In this document: positions 1 to 7,149 of the stretch, in pieces
Numbering within the stretch: the first letter of the stretch is position 1
Layout: each line of letters opens with the position of its first letter
Source of the DNA: Rhodococcus tukisamuensis NBRC 100609
Lineage (GTDB): Bacteria > Actinomycetota > Actinomycetes > Mycobacteriales > Mycobacteriaceae
Assembly (NCBI RefSeq): GCF_001894985.1
Contig: NZ_BCXG01000006.1
Span: forward strand, 228,322 to 292,321
Reading direction: 5' to 3'
DNA length: 64,000 nt
Notes under the pieces: generated by a model
What the model saw: the letters and a program-made list of their open reading frames with translations, nothing else
Database searches by the model: none
What the model was told of the DNA's origin: nothing
Position numbers and translations under genes: made by a program

Positions 1-40
1 GCACGCGGGCTGTCGACGACAACTACCAACCGAGGTACGC

Positions 41-68
41 TGGGTACGTCCGATACGGAACGTACCCA
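41..68. promoter_or_regulatory. Inverted-repeat operator upstream of the toxin-antitoxin pair
   Basis: A perfect 9-bp inverted repeat, TGGGTACGT at 41-49 and ACGTACCCA at 60-68, is separated by 10 bp. It ends three bases before the GGAGGG ribosome-binding site (71-76) of the antitoxin. A further GGTACGC half-site lies at 35-41. Position and symmetry fit an autoregulatory operator for the antitoxin; this is inferred from the usual logic of toxin-antitoxin operons, not shown. Confidence 0.6.
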
Positions 69-81
69 TTGGAGGGTTGAG

Positions 82-840
82 ATGGCCGCTGATGTCCTTT
101 CCGGCGCTGGCTGTGCCCACCACCCGGTCGACGCCGATGCCGCGGTCGAGGCGTACGCCGCCGAGATCGCCACGGCGGGCGCCGAGTTCACCGTCCGCTC
201 GAACCTCACCTGCCTCTCGGCAGCCCTCATCAGGGCCACGGATCGTCACGGCACCGCCAACCGCCCAATCGACCAGCCCCACGTCTTCTACGTCCCGCGA
301 CGTTCGCCCGGTGCAGGCCCCGGCGACCTCGTCGCGGCGTTCACCGAGCTCGGCGTGACCGCCCTGACGGCGCAACAGCGCCTCCAGCTGGCCCAGGACC
401 TGATCGGGACCGTGACCGGGGGCGACGACCACGCCCAAGAGCGCGCCCGCGCGGAGGGCCGCGACTCGATCCTCGACTCGTTCCAGCTCATCGACTCGCT
501 GGCCGTCGCCGCCATCCTCGCGCCCACCAGCGCACCCACCCGGAGCGTGGCGCAGAAGCGTCGCAAGGCCGGCGACCTGATCGGCCTGCCGATCGGCACC
601 CGCCCGGACTACCGCTACCCGGCCTTCCAGCTCGACACTCAGCAGCACCGCATCCACCCGCTGGTCCGGCACGCCAACCAGCGACTCGACGTCGAGAACG
701 ACCCCTACGGCGCGGCGAGCTGGTGGCTCACCCCCACCGACATCCTCGATGGCCGCAGCCCGCTCGAGGACCTCGAGGCCGGTGACCTCACCGAGATCGC
801 GATCGACAACATCCTCGACACCGCCCGCCGGGGCATGTGA
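82..840 (+). CDS. Xre/MbcA/ParS-type antitoxin (partner of RES toxin)
   Basis: Encodes 252 residues. The last ~48 residues (from about 205, with DPYGAASWWLTPTDILDGRS then PLEDLEAG) match the MbcA/ParS/Xre C-terminal toxin-binding domain (formerly DUF2384), which neutralises RES-domain toxins. A basic segment with GDLIGLPIGTRPDYRYPAF (about 160-180) precedes it, as in DNA-binding members. The N-terminal ~130 residues are extra compared with the usual ~110-160-residue antitoxins and I do not recognise them. The ATG at 82 follows GGAGGG by 5 bases. The RES toxin starts 3 bases after the stop, so the two form an operon, probably autoregulated through the inverted repeat at 41-68. Family call confident; N-terminal role unknown. 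Confidence 0.82.
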   Translation: MAADVLSGAGCAHHPVDADAAVEAYAAEIATAGAEFTVRSNLTCLSAALIRATDRHGTANRPIDQPHVFYVPRRSPGAGPGDLVAAFTELGVTALTAQQRLQLAQDLIGTVTGGDDHAQERARAEGRDSILDSFQLIDSLAVAAILAPTSAPTRSVAQKRRKAGDLIGLPIGTRPDYRYPAFQLDTQQHRIHPLVRHANQRLDVENDPYGAASWWLTPTDILDGRSPLEDLEAGDLTEIAIDNILDTARRGM

Positions 841-843
841 CCC

Positions 844-1539
844 GTGCGCACCTACAACGGCGCCCCCGCGCACACCGACGTCATCGCCGCGGGCACGCAA
901 CTGTGGCGCGTCCACCGCACCGACAGCCGCCACCCCGCGAACTCGTTCAACTCCACGAACATCGCGCCACTCGTCGACGCCCTCACCATCGACCCCCGCC
1001 GCGAGCGGATCCCCCAGCAAGGCCGCTTCGACCCGGTCCACGACGACACCGTCTGCCCAGGCGGGTCCAGGCTCGGCGGATACCTGTACGTCGGGCTGAG
1101 CGTCGGCGCGGTGGTCGCCGAGGGCATCCTCCGGTCCACCGACATCCCGAAGTCGGGAATCCTCTCTGCCGCCCATCTATCCGAGCTGTCGATGAGCCGG
1201 ATGATCCTGCAGCAGGACGTGATCGTGGCCGTCCTCGACACCCAGCCCGGACTCACCGCGCTCAACCAGAACAACTCGCTGACCGGCTGCACGTGGCGCG
1301 AGTACGGCAGCACCCGCACGACGTGCACCGCGATCCTCGTCGCAGCGCCCGCGGCACGCGGCGTGCGGTACCGGTGCAGCAACGGATTCGATGCGCGGTC
1401 ACTACTGCTGGTCGAGCGGACCGACCCGCCCACCATCGAGGTGGAGCGCACCGGCGACCTCGTCCGGCCGGGGTGGGCCCGCGATCTCGTCGAGGAGTCG
1501 CTGTTCGTCGACTTCGGTGTGGTCCTCGACCGGCCCTGA
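844..1539 (+). CDS. RES-domain toxin (NAD+-targeting family)
   Basis: Encodes 231 residues from a GTG three bases after the antitoxin stop. RES-domain features are visible: LWRVH at about 20-24, GRFDPV at about 60-65, and the segment GGYLYVGLSVGAVVAEGILR at about 78-97 with the conserved Tyr and Glu. Characterised RES toxins (MbcT, ParT, Res) attack NAD+ or transfer ADP-ribose and arrest growth until neutralised by the Xre-like antitoxin. The adjacent antitoxin with the matching C-terminal domain supports a functional type II pair. Length is slightly above the family average of ~150-230. Target chemistry is inferred from the family only. Confidence 0.85.
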   Translation: MRTYNGAPAHTDVIAAGTQLWRVHRTDSRHPANSFNSTNIAPLVDALTIDPRRERIPQQGRFDPVHDDTVCPGGSRLGGYLYVGLSVGAVVAEGILRSTDIPKSGILSAAHLSELSMSRMILQQDVIVAVLDTQPGLTALNQNNSLTGCTWREYGSTRTTCTAILVAAPAARGVRYRCSNGFDARSLLLVERTDPPTIEVERTGDLVRPGWARDLVEESLFVDFGVVLDRP

Positions 1540-1643
1540 CCGGTCCGGCGGGACACCGCACGCCCACCCGCCTGAACCTCTCCGCTCTTCTACGCTTCGC
1601 GGATGTCGCTCACCAGCAGATCACTTCGCCGGCATCACCTTTC

Positions 1644-2446
1644 ATGCGCTTCGCCGCGACCGAGCTCCCGAACTCCGCCGCGGTGACCGCGCTCAAGGAC
1701 GGCGTGCACCGCGGCAAACTCGCCGCGGCCGGCAGCCACGACGGGAAGCGTCCGGACTGGTCGCTCATCGGGACCGTATCGACTTCCGGCTGCGTCTCGC
1801 GTTCACCCATGCCGCGCCGGTCCCGGCGAGCGCGCAGCGGGGATACGCCGCCCTCCACCGCAGGGCGTTACCGGGTGGGTGCGACACACTGCTGTCCGAC
1901 CTGACGGAGGCGGTCACCGCCATCCTCGCCGAGGGCCCGCCGGCCACCGCCGCCGCCGACCTCGCGCTCCCGGAATCAGCCGAGATCGAACTGATCCGAC
2001 TCTGCGTCGTCGCTGCCCAACTCGACCAGTACGAGACCGCGGAGGAGTACGCGGCGGGCTCCTTCAAGGGACGGGCCGAGTTCTGCATCGGCGGTACCTG
2101 GGTCGCGTTCTACGGCGGAATGTCCTGGGGAGATGAGCCGTTCGACGGGTTCGATGCGGTGAACGCGCTCTCGTGCCTGCCCGGCCTCGCTGTCGCACAC
2201 ACTGCGCCGCCGGCGCCGAGGCTGGCCGACCGGATCCTCGACGGCCTCACCGACGACGGGGGACTGGATGGTGACCTGGTGCAGTGGATCAACGCGCATC
2301 CCGTGCAGGTGCGGGAGATGGTCGAGGCGCAGATCGAGTCGCGGGAATCAGTGATCTCCGACGCCGTGGATTCTGTGCTGAGCGCCGCGGAGGCGGACGT
2401 CCGGGTGGCGGTCCAGATGGAGGTCGCCACCCTGATCGGCCAGTAG
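1644..2446 (+). pseudogene. Unrecognised gene split by a frameshift near 1770
   Basis: Protein-like sequence runs in one frame from ATG 1644 (MRFAATELPNSAAVTALKDG) to about GKRPDWSLIG near 1770. It then continues one frame back from FRLRLAFTHAAPVP to a stop at 2446. The C-terminal part is acidic and helical, ending in DSVLSAAEADVRVAVQMEVA. A single missing base near 1770 would explain the break, either a real mutation or an assembly error. The upstream frame is open back to about 1570, so the true start may be earlier. I recognise no family. It follows the toxin gene by ~100 bases on the same strand. The 166 bp after it show nothing clear. Confidence 0.5.
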
Positions 2447-2612
2447 CGTCCCGGGCCCGCCGGCGACCATCAAGGTCGACGGCGGGCCGACACCCCATCG
2501 ACCATGGCGGCCTCACGCAGGGGAGTCACCGCGCGATGCGCCGACGATCCGCTGGAGGAGAGGCTGTCCAGGCGGCCGGCCAGGGGCGATCAACTCGCTC
2601 GTCCGACAAGCC

Positions 2613-3164
2613 TTAGGGGCGGGTGCAGCCGTTTCCTGCGCACCTCCAGCCGTTTCCGAGCATCACACCGGTTTCTGGTCCGGGTATGACGTTGCCGTTC
2701 TCGTCGCACAGCACGTCATAGCCGCAGGTGTAGGGAACGACGACTTGGTGGGTACTGGGGTCGGCCATCTGCACTCCGTTGGGATACGTGCAGACGTTTC
2801 CGTCGCAGACGGGGGTGTTCGCTGCAGCCTCGGCCGCAACAGCCTGATCTTGGACGGACTGGCAGTAGTCGGAGTAGCCGGTGGCTGTTCCGTCTGACCA
2901 GTATGTGGTGACAGGCCCCATCCCGGGTTGGCAGTCGACGATGACCGGCTCCGGGGCGACGACCGCCTCCGTCGCGATCGGTTCCTGAACCATCGTCGCC
3001 GGAGCGGGCGTGTCCTGAGCTGCCGTGGGTATAGCCTCCATCGTCGTCGAGATACCGGAGGGCTGCACCGAAGATGTTTGTTCAGTAGATGCGGTTGGAT
3101 CAGAACTGCACCCGAACAGCGTCAATGCCGCTGCGACCGTGATTGCCAGATGCCATCGCTTCAT
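2613..3164 (-). CDS. Putative secreted lipoprotein
   Basis: Encodes 183 residues from ATG 3164 (MKRWHLAITVAAALTLFGC). A lipoprotein signal peptide ends in LFGC with the lipidated Cys at residue 19, followed by a Ser/Thr/Pro-rich linker typical of export through the cell wall. The C-terminal half has eight cysteines, in patches such as CDGNVCTYPNG, CGYDVLCDENG and CAGNGC, which suggests disulfide-stabilised folding outside the membrane. I chose 3164 over an in-frame upstream start because it gives a complete signal sequence. Function unknown. It lies on the opposite strand from the toxin operon. Confidence 0.7.
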   Translation of the reverse strand: MKRWHLAITVAAALTLFGCSSDPTASTEQTSSVQPSGISTTMEAIPTAAQDTPAPATMVQEPIATEAVVAPEPVIVDCQPGMGPVTTYWSDGTATGYSDYCQSVQDQAVAAEAAANTPVCDGNVCTYPNGVQMADPSTHQVVVPYTCGYDVLCDENGNVIPGPETGVMLGNGWRCAGNGCTRP

Positions 3165-3264
3165 AGCGCCTATACCGGCGGAAGTGGCTCGCCCGTTACG
3201 CCCCACGGGCAGGGCGTCAAACATGCTCTAGTCGCCGGCTGACAACCGCCTTCACCCAGAAAAC

Positions 3265-3299
3265 AGTGTGGCCGCCCAATTCCGGGGCGGCCACACTGG
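3265..3299 (-). terminator. Hairpin terminator downstream of the membrane protein gene
   Basis: CAGTGTGGCCGCCC at 3265-3278 pairs with GGGCGGCCACACTG ending at 3299, a 14-bp stem with a 7-base loop. It lies just after the stop of the gene at 3311-4219 read on the minus strand. Confidence 0.75.
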
Positions 3300-3310
3300 C
3301 AACTACAGCG

Positions 3311-4219
3311 CTACGGCGACCCCGTGACCTCGGGCTTCCACTTCTCAAACTTCGGGCTATTGCCCGCGATAAACCACGTGATCTCGAAGGCTGACTCCGC
3401 ATCGCTAAGCTTGCCTTCGTCTTGGTCGATACCGCCGACGTACGAAGCGACCCAATCAGACGCCTCCTTCGGAACCATGACGTTCTTCCAGTAGTCCTGG
3501 TCGTGGGAATCCATGAAGTCGCCGATCGTGTCGGCAGACTCGGCTTGGATGATCTCCTTGTCGGTCACCACGTCGACGAGAACCTTGGCGGTTCCGGCAC
3601 CGCGCGCGACGTCGGCAACGATCAACTTGATCTGCTCTTTGTAGGCGTCGGTCGAGTAGTCGAGCTTTGCGGTGTGGACCCAATGCTGATCGAGCTTGCC
3701 CATGCCCGCGCCCTCGTTGACGGTGACCACCTCGTATTTCGGCCCCTCGTATGAGTACGGCCTGACCTCCTGCGTCGGGGACTGGGCGGTCGGCTCCTCG
3801 CTCGTTGCCGGGTTCGGAGCGGCGCTCTTGGTCGCTGAGGCCTTCGTCGCGTTGGGTGCTTCGCTCTCGCCTCCCACTACACTCGCGATCACGCCCGCGA
3901 GGACGAGGATCGCAACCAATCCGCAGACGATGCCCAGCGTCACCTTCTGGGTCTTCGGCTGGAGGCTACGGAACGCTGCATATGCCTGAGCCGCGTAGGA
4001 TCCAACTCCCTTCGGCTTGACCTTGCGGAAGGAAAGTTCCGTCCGCAAGGTGCCTTGAGTCTGGGAGACGAACTCCCAACCCTGGTTCTGCCACTTCGTC
4101 CTCGTCGCTCCCTCACGACCGCGAATCGTCTTCACCGTCATCGTGCGGTACTGCACGTCGTTCGAGGCCCTGTCAGGGCCCTGGATGGGCGGCGGCGATG
4201 GCGGCGTCTGCTCGGTCAC
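3311..4219 (-). CDS. Single-pass membrane protein of unknown function
   Basis: Encodes 302 residues. The N-terminal ~70 residues form a small cytoplasmic domain (VQYRTMTVKTIRGREG then KWQNQGWEFVSQ and LRTELSFRKVKPK) resembling short DUF4177-like beta domains. One membrane helix follows at about 94-115 (VTLGIVCGLVAILVLAGVIA). A Thr/Ser/Pro/Ala linker then leads to an external domain of ~150 residues. No catalytic motif is visible. It is ended by the hairpin at 3265-3299. The next gene upstream is another membrane-anchored protein on the same strand, so the two may be co-transcribed. Unknown function. Confidence 0.65.
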   Translation of the reverse strand: MTEQTPPSPPPIQGPDRASNDVQYRTMTVKTIRGREGATRTKWQNQGWEFVSQTQGTLRTELSFRKVKPKGVGSYAAQAYAAFRSLQPKTQKVTLGIVCGLVAILVLAGVIASVVGGESEAPNATKASATKSAAPNPATSEEPTAQSPTQEVRPYSYEGPKYEVVTVNEGAGMGKLDQHWVHTAKLDYSTDAYKEQIKLIVADVARGAGTAKVLVDVVTDKEIIQAESADTIGDFMDSHDQDYWKNVMVPKEASDWVASYVGGIDQDEGKLSDAESAFEITWFIAGNSPKFEKWKPEVTGSP

Positions 4220-4347
4220 GGTCTGACCTTAAGCTAGAGCTGGAGTAGGGCACTTCCACAGGCGCCATGTCGGTCCTCGATAGGAAACCCATGCCGCACT
4301 ACGGATGTCGACATCCTCGAGCCGGCGGAGGTTACTCAGGGTGGGAA

Positions 4348-4899
4348 CTACTTGACCAGGCGAGGGTTGATGAAGTCGATGACCATCGCGACCAAGCCGA
4401 GGACGAGGGTCACCGCGATGATCCCCAGAACCCACCGGACAGCAGGGAACAGGATCAACGCCCCGACAAACGCCCCGATCGCCACCAGGACCACTACCGC
4501 CCATGCCGCCCGCGTTTTCCATCGCTCCGACGGCTTGCGGCGGTACATGCCTGCCGCCCGTTTGGAGAGCGGCGAGATTCGGCCGTCCGACTGGAACTCG
4601 AACAGCGCGATTCCCCTGGCGTTCGCAAATGTCTGGGCGTCTTTCGTGTAGCCGCCCCAGGAAAAGTGAACCCAGCGATCCGCTGACTTCTTCGAGTACA
4701 TGTCCTTGTGTACTGATTCGAGCTGCGTCGCGTTGACTGGACTGGTCTGCACCGTCCCGCGGCCAACGACGCCCTTGCCGTCGACATGGAACACGTCGTC
4801 AGCCTTGCCCCGGCGAGTGCTCACTCCGGTGAAGTCCATGTCCTTCATATGGTGGACAACCTGCTCGAACATATGGCGGCGACTGATCGCAGGCTTCAC
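4348..4899 (-). CDS. Membrane-anchored, degenerate Mrr/PD-(D/E)XK-like protein
   Basis: Encodes 183 residues from GTG 4899, which has GGAG about 8 bases upstream. A longer in-frame start at 4983 lacks this signal. Residues ~8-110 follow the order of an Mrr-type restriction fold: helix with MKDMDF, DDVFHVDGKGVVGRGTVQT where Mrr proteins have D...QVK, then WVHFSWGGYTKDAQTFA and GIALFEFQSDG. The catalytic Gln/Glu-X-Lys appears replaced by VQTSP, so nuclease activity is doubtful. Two membrane helices follow at about 131-150 and 155-175. Mrr-like domains with C-terminal helices may sense DNA at the membrane. Fold assignment is by eye and moderate. Confidence 0.5.
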   Translation of the reverse strand: MKPAISRRHMFEQVVHHMKDMDFTGVSTRRGKADDVFHVDGKGVVGRGTVQTSPVNATQLESVHKDMYSKKSADRWVHFSWGGYTKDAQTFANARGIALFEFQSDGRISPLSKRAAGMYRRKPSERWKTRAAWAVVVLVAIGAFVGALILFPAVRWVLGIIAVTLVLGLVAMVIDFINPRLVK

Positions 4900-4964
4900 G
4901 GCTACTCCAGGGGACTCAAGCGGACGCTCTCCGAATCGCAAACGAGTTTCGAATCTAGATGATG

Positions 4965-5942
4965 TCAGATGTGGTAGGAGCACAACAGATTCGGTGTGGT
5001 TCGCCAGCCCTGCCTTTCAAGCCACCGTCGGATCGCTGCCGACAGATCAGCATCCGGTTCAGCGTCGATGACCAGCGGACCGTCCCCGCAGCGTCCACAG
5101 GCAACGGCGGTCACCCGCTCGTGGGGCTGGCAGCGGACGCAGTGCCGCTGCTCTCTCACTCGGCCAGCGCCGTCGAGGTGCAACCAGACGGTGTCGAGGT
5201 CGTTGAGGTGAGGGACCGCCTCCCGACTCGTCGGCGGACGGTACCCGCACGTCGGGCACATTAACCGGTCTTCGCCGGGACGAGGATTAGCGGCGGACGC
5301 CGGTGGCAGAGTCACGTTCTCGGTCAAGGCCTCGACCGGCGCCAGGGGAGTGGCGGCGGTGACCTGCTCGGCTGGCCGCGGTGGCAGGTGTCGGTAGAGG
5401 GTTGAGCGGGTCATTCCGGTCTTGGCTGTGATCTCGGCGGCGGTGGCGCCGGCATCTCGCAGTTGGATGGCGTGGGCGAGTTGGGATTCGGTGACCACCG
5501 ACGGGCGGCCGGTGCGCCGGCCCTTCGCGGTGGCGACCTCGCGGGCGTGGGCGGCGCGTTCGAGGGTGTAGGTGCGTTCCATCTGTGCGAACAGTGCGAG
5601 CAGTACGACGGCGAGTTGGGCCATCGGATCGTCCGGGTTGCTCGAGTCGATCCGGATTGGGTCGGCCAGGTTGCGGATCCCGATCCCACGCTCGCGCAGG
5701 TCGTGGATCAGGTTGAGGGTGTCGCGTACGTTCCGGCCGAGTCGGTCGAGGGTGTGCGTGACGATGACGTCGCCGTCGCGGGCGTACTCGAGCAGTGCGG
5801 TCAGCCCGGGGCGGTCGGTGGTGGCCCCGGACTTCTTGTCGACGTAGATGTTCGCCGGGTCGATCCCTGCTTTGGTGAGGGCGTCGATCTGCCGGTCGAG
5901 GTCCTGTTTCGTTGTCGACACCCGCGCATACCCCAGCTCCAT
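4965..5942 (-). CDS. Serine recombinase (resolvase/invertase) with cysteine-rich C-terminal extension
   Basis: Encodes 325 residues from ATG 5942. The N-terminal resolvase domain is clear: YARVSTTKQDLDRQ with catalytic Ser9, HTLDRLGRNVRDTLNLIHDL, and a helical region with AVVLLALFAQMERTYTLERA. A HTH of the Hin/resolvase type follows (DAGATAAEITAKTGMTRSTL). The last ~100 residues are unusual for a small resolvase and carry four Cys pairs (CPTCG, CVRC, CGRCG), suggesting zinc ribbons. It could serve a transposon or the island itself, but it sits inside the island, next to an IS3 remnant, and no res site was identified. A longer in-frame ORF upstream overlaps the IS3 remnant and is not used. Confidence 0.85.
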   Translation of the reverse strand: MELGYARVSTTKQDLDRQIDALTKAGIDPANIYVDKKSGATTDRPGLTALLEYARDGDVIVTHTLDRLGRNVRDTLNLIHDLRERGIGIRNLADPIRIDSSNPDDPMAQLAVVLLALFAQMERTYTLERAAHAREVATAKGRRTGRPSVVTESQLAHAIQLRDAGATAAEITAKTGMTRSTLYRHLPPRPAEQVTAATPLAPVEALTENVTLPPASAANPRPGEDRLMCPTCGYRPPTSREAVPHLNDLDTVWLHLDGAGRVREQRHCVRCQPHERVTAVACGRCGDGPLVIDAEPDADLSAAIRRWLERQGWRTTPNLLCSYHI

Positions 5943-6147
5943 GCCCGGAGCGTACCGAAAGTTGTTTCCGTAGCACTGTTTAGACACGATGTTTTGGAAT
6001 GAACTTATGAGACGTCGTGAACTGGGGTGATCAGCTTCGACGTCCGCCGGCCCGTGGCCGTCCCGAAACCAAGGTTTCGGAACACAACAACTCCCGAGTA
6101 GTCGATCGCATGGCGCACCGATCCCCGAATCGGGCCGGACGAATGCC

Positions 6148-6298
6148 TCAGGCCACCTCGTCGAAGGTGTAGTCGATCGACGAGTGCAGTCGGTCGGCAT
6201 TGAACCCAATGGATCCACTCGGCGGTTTCCCTCAGGCTCGGCCTGACCGGTCCACGAAGAGGGCTGTGGTCGATCAGCTCGGTCTTGTAGAGGTGCCT
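6148..6298 (-). pseudogene. C-terminal remnant of an IS3-family transposase (orfB)
   Basis: Read on the minus strand, 6298 to 6148 encodes LYKTELIDHSPLRGP, then RETAEWIHW, then, after a one-base shift, WFNADRLHSSIDYTFDEVA before a stop. This is the conserved C-terminus of IS3 orfB transposases, just downstream of the catalytic Glu. The frameshift and loss of everything upstream mark it as a relic. It differs from the intact-looking IS3 copy at 10134-11462, so it records a separate insertion. Confidence 0.7.
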
Positions 6299-6447
6299 CC
6301 ATAGGGGTCCCTACCCCCGGAGCCCTCGGCGCTGGCCGGAAGATGCTGTATCGGCACCTGATGCTGGTGGTATTGCTCGCTCCTGACGCTTTTGTCGGAG
6401 TCGCCTGATAAGAGTGGACCGAATTCTCATTGACGTCAGGAGCAAGC

Positions 6448-6723
6448 GTGGCTGTGCTGATTACTCATCGTCGTATGTCCCCGGGAGGAACAGGAAACGA
6501 GCACATCACGGACGTGAAGTGGCTCCAGGATGGCAAGACCGGGTCCATATCGAAGCAGGTTGCAGTGGAGTGGCTGGACAAGGACGGAAGCGCAGCATAC
6601 GTGCAGGGTCCGCAGTCGCGGACTGAGGTAGGTGTCGTGCGAGAAGCGGGTAAGGCTCCCTACCTTCGGACGCACGCGAACGGCTACTGGAACGACAACC
6701 TTCTGTCGCTTCCCTTGTTTTGA
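6448..6723 (+). CDS. DUF3892-family small protein
   Basis: Encodes 91 residues from GTG 6448, which has CAGGAG about 6 bases upstream. An in-frame TTG at 6430 lacks a ribosome-binding site. Motifs match DUF3892: HITDVKWLQDGK near the start and the C-terminal YLRTHANGYWNDNLLSLPLF, where DUF3892 proteins have YLRT..DG...DNLL.LP. The family is small, widespread and without established function; its members are common near mobile and defence genes. It stands alone here, between an IS3 remnant and an IS110 element. Confidence 0.72.
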   Translation: MAVLITHRRMSPGGTGNEHITDVKWLQDGKTGSISKQVAVEWLDKDGSAAYVQGPQSRTEVGVVREAGKAPYLRTHANGYWNDNLLSLPLF

Positions 6724-6859
6724 AAACAGGCCTTCGAGAGCACCTTTTCCGGTTGCCGGGCTGATCCGGGAGGGTTCCTAATTGATTGCTACGCGGGCTT
6801 GATCGCCTGCGTGCGTGGCCCTCCGCGCCCGGTATGGGTGTGACGCTCATGGGTTCCTG

Positions 6860-7060
6860 GCACTCGCCGTGGGAGATGCCTTCACACAGAGAACGGCGCG
6901 GCTCGCCCGGTGCGGAGGGTTTCGGTGGTGTCCTGCTCGTGGTGCGAGCCGGCCGCAGGGATCGACCTCTCGTGTGGTGTTCACGAGCTTCGAGCTCTTC
7001 GACAGTTCGAGGCCCCTGCGGTGTGCTGGCGTCACGACACGACTGATGAGATGACGGACC
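6860..7060 (+). ncRNA. Candidate IS110 bridge RNA region
   Basis: The 426 bp between the DUF3892 stop and the IS110 transposase start have no convincing ORF but contain nested hairpins. CGGCTCGC (6899-6906) pairs with GCGAGCCG (6944-6951) around a 37-base loop, and CTCGTG (6969-6974) pairs with CACGAG (6982-6987). In IS110-group elements the left-end leader before the transposase encodes a structured bridge RNA whose internal loops pair with target and donor DNA. Position and structure fit, but exact ends and guide loops could not be determined by eye. Confidence 0.38.
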
Positions 7061-7149
7061 CGCATCCTGCGTGAGTCCTGCAATTAGGGCGTCGTGTGAC
7101 TCCATCTCGGTTCGACCGACCGTGTTCCTCGACGTGGCAGGGAGTGCAG

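Noticed and set aside
852..1556. Long ORF antisense to the RES toxin gene
   Set aside because: Arg/Ser/Pro-rich shadow composition; the plus-strand frame has clear RES motifs.
5942..6302. N-terminal extension of the serine recombinase to 6302
   Set aside because: This part is an out-of-frame reading of an IS3 orfB remnant; the resolvase family begins at MELGYARVS.
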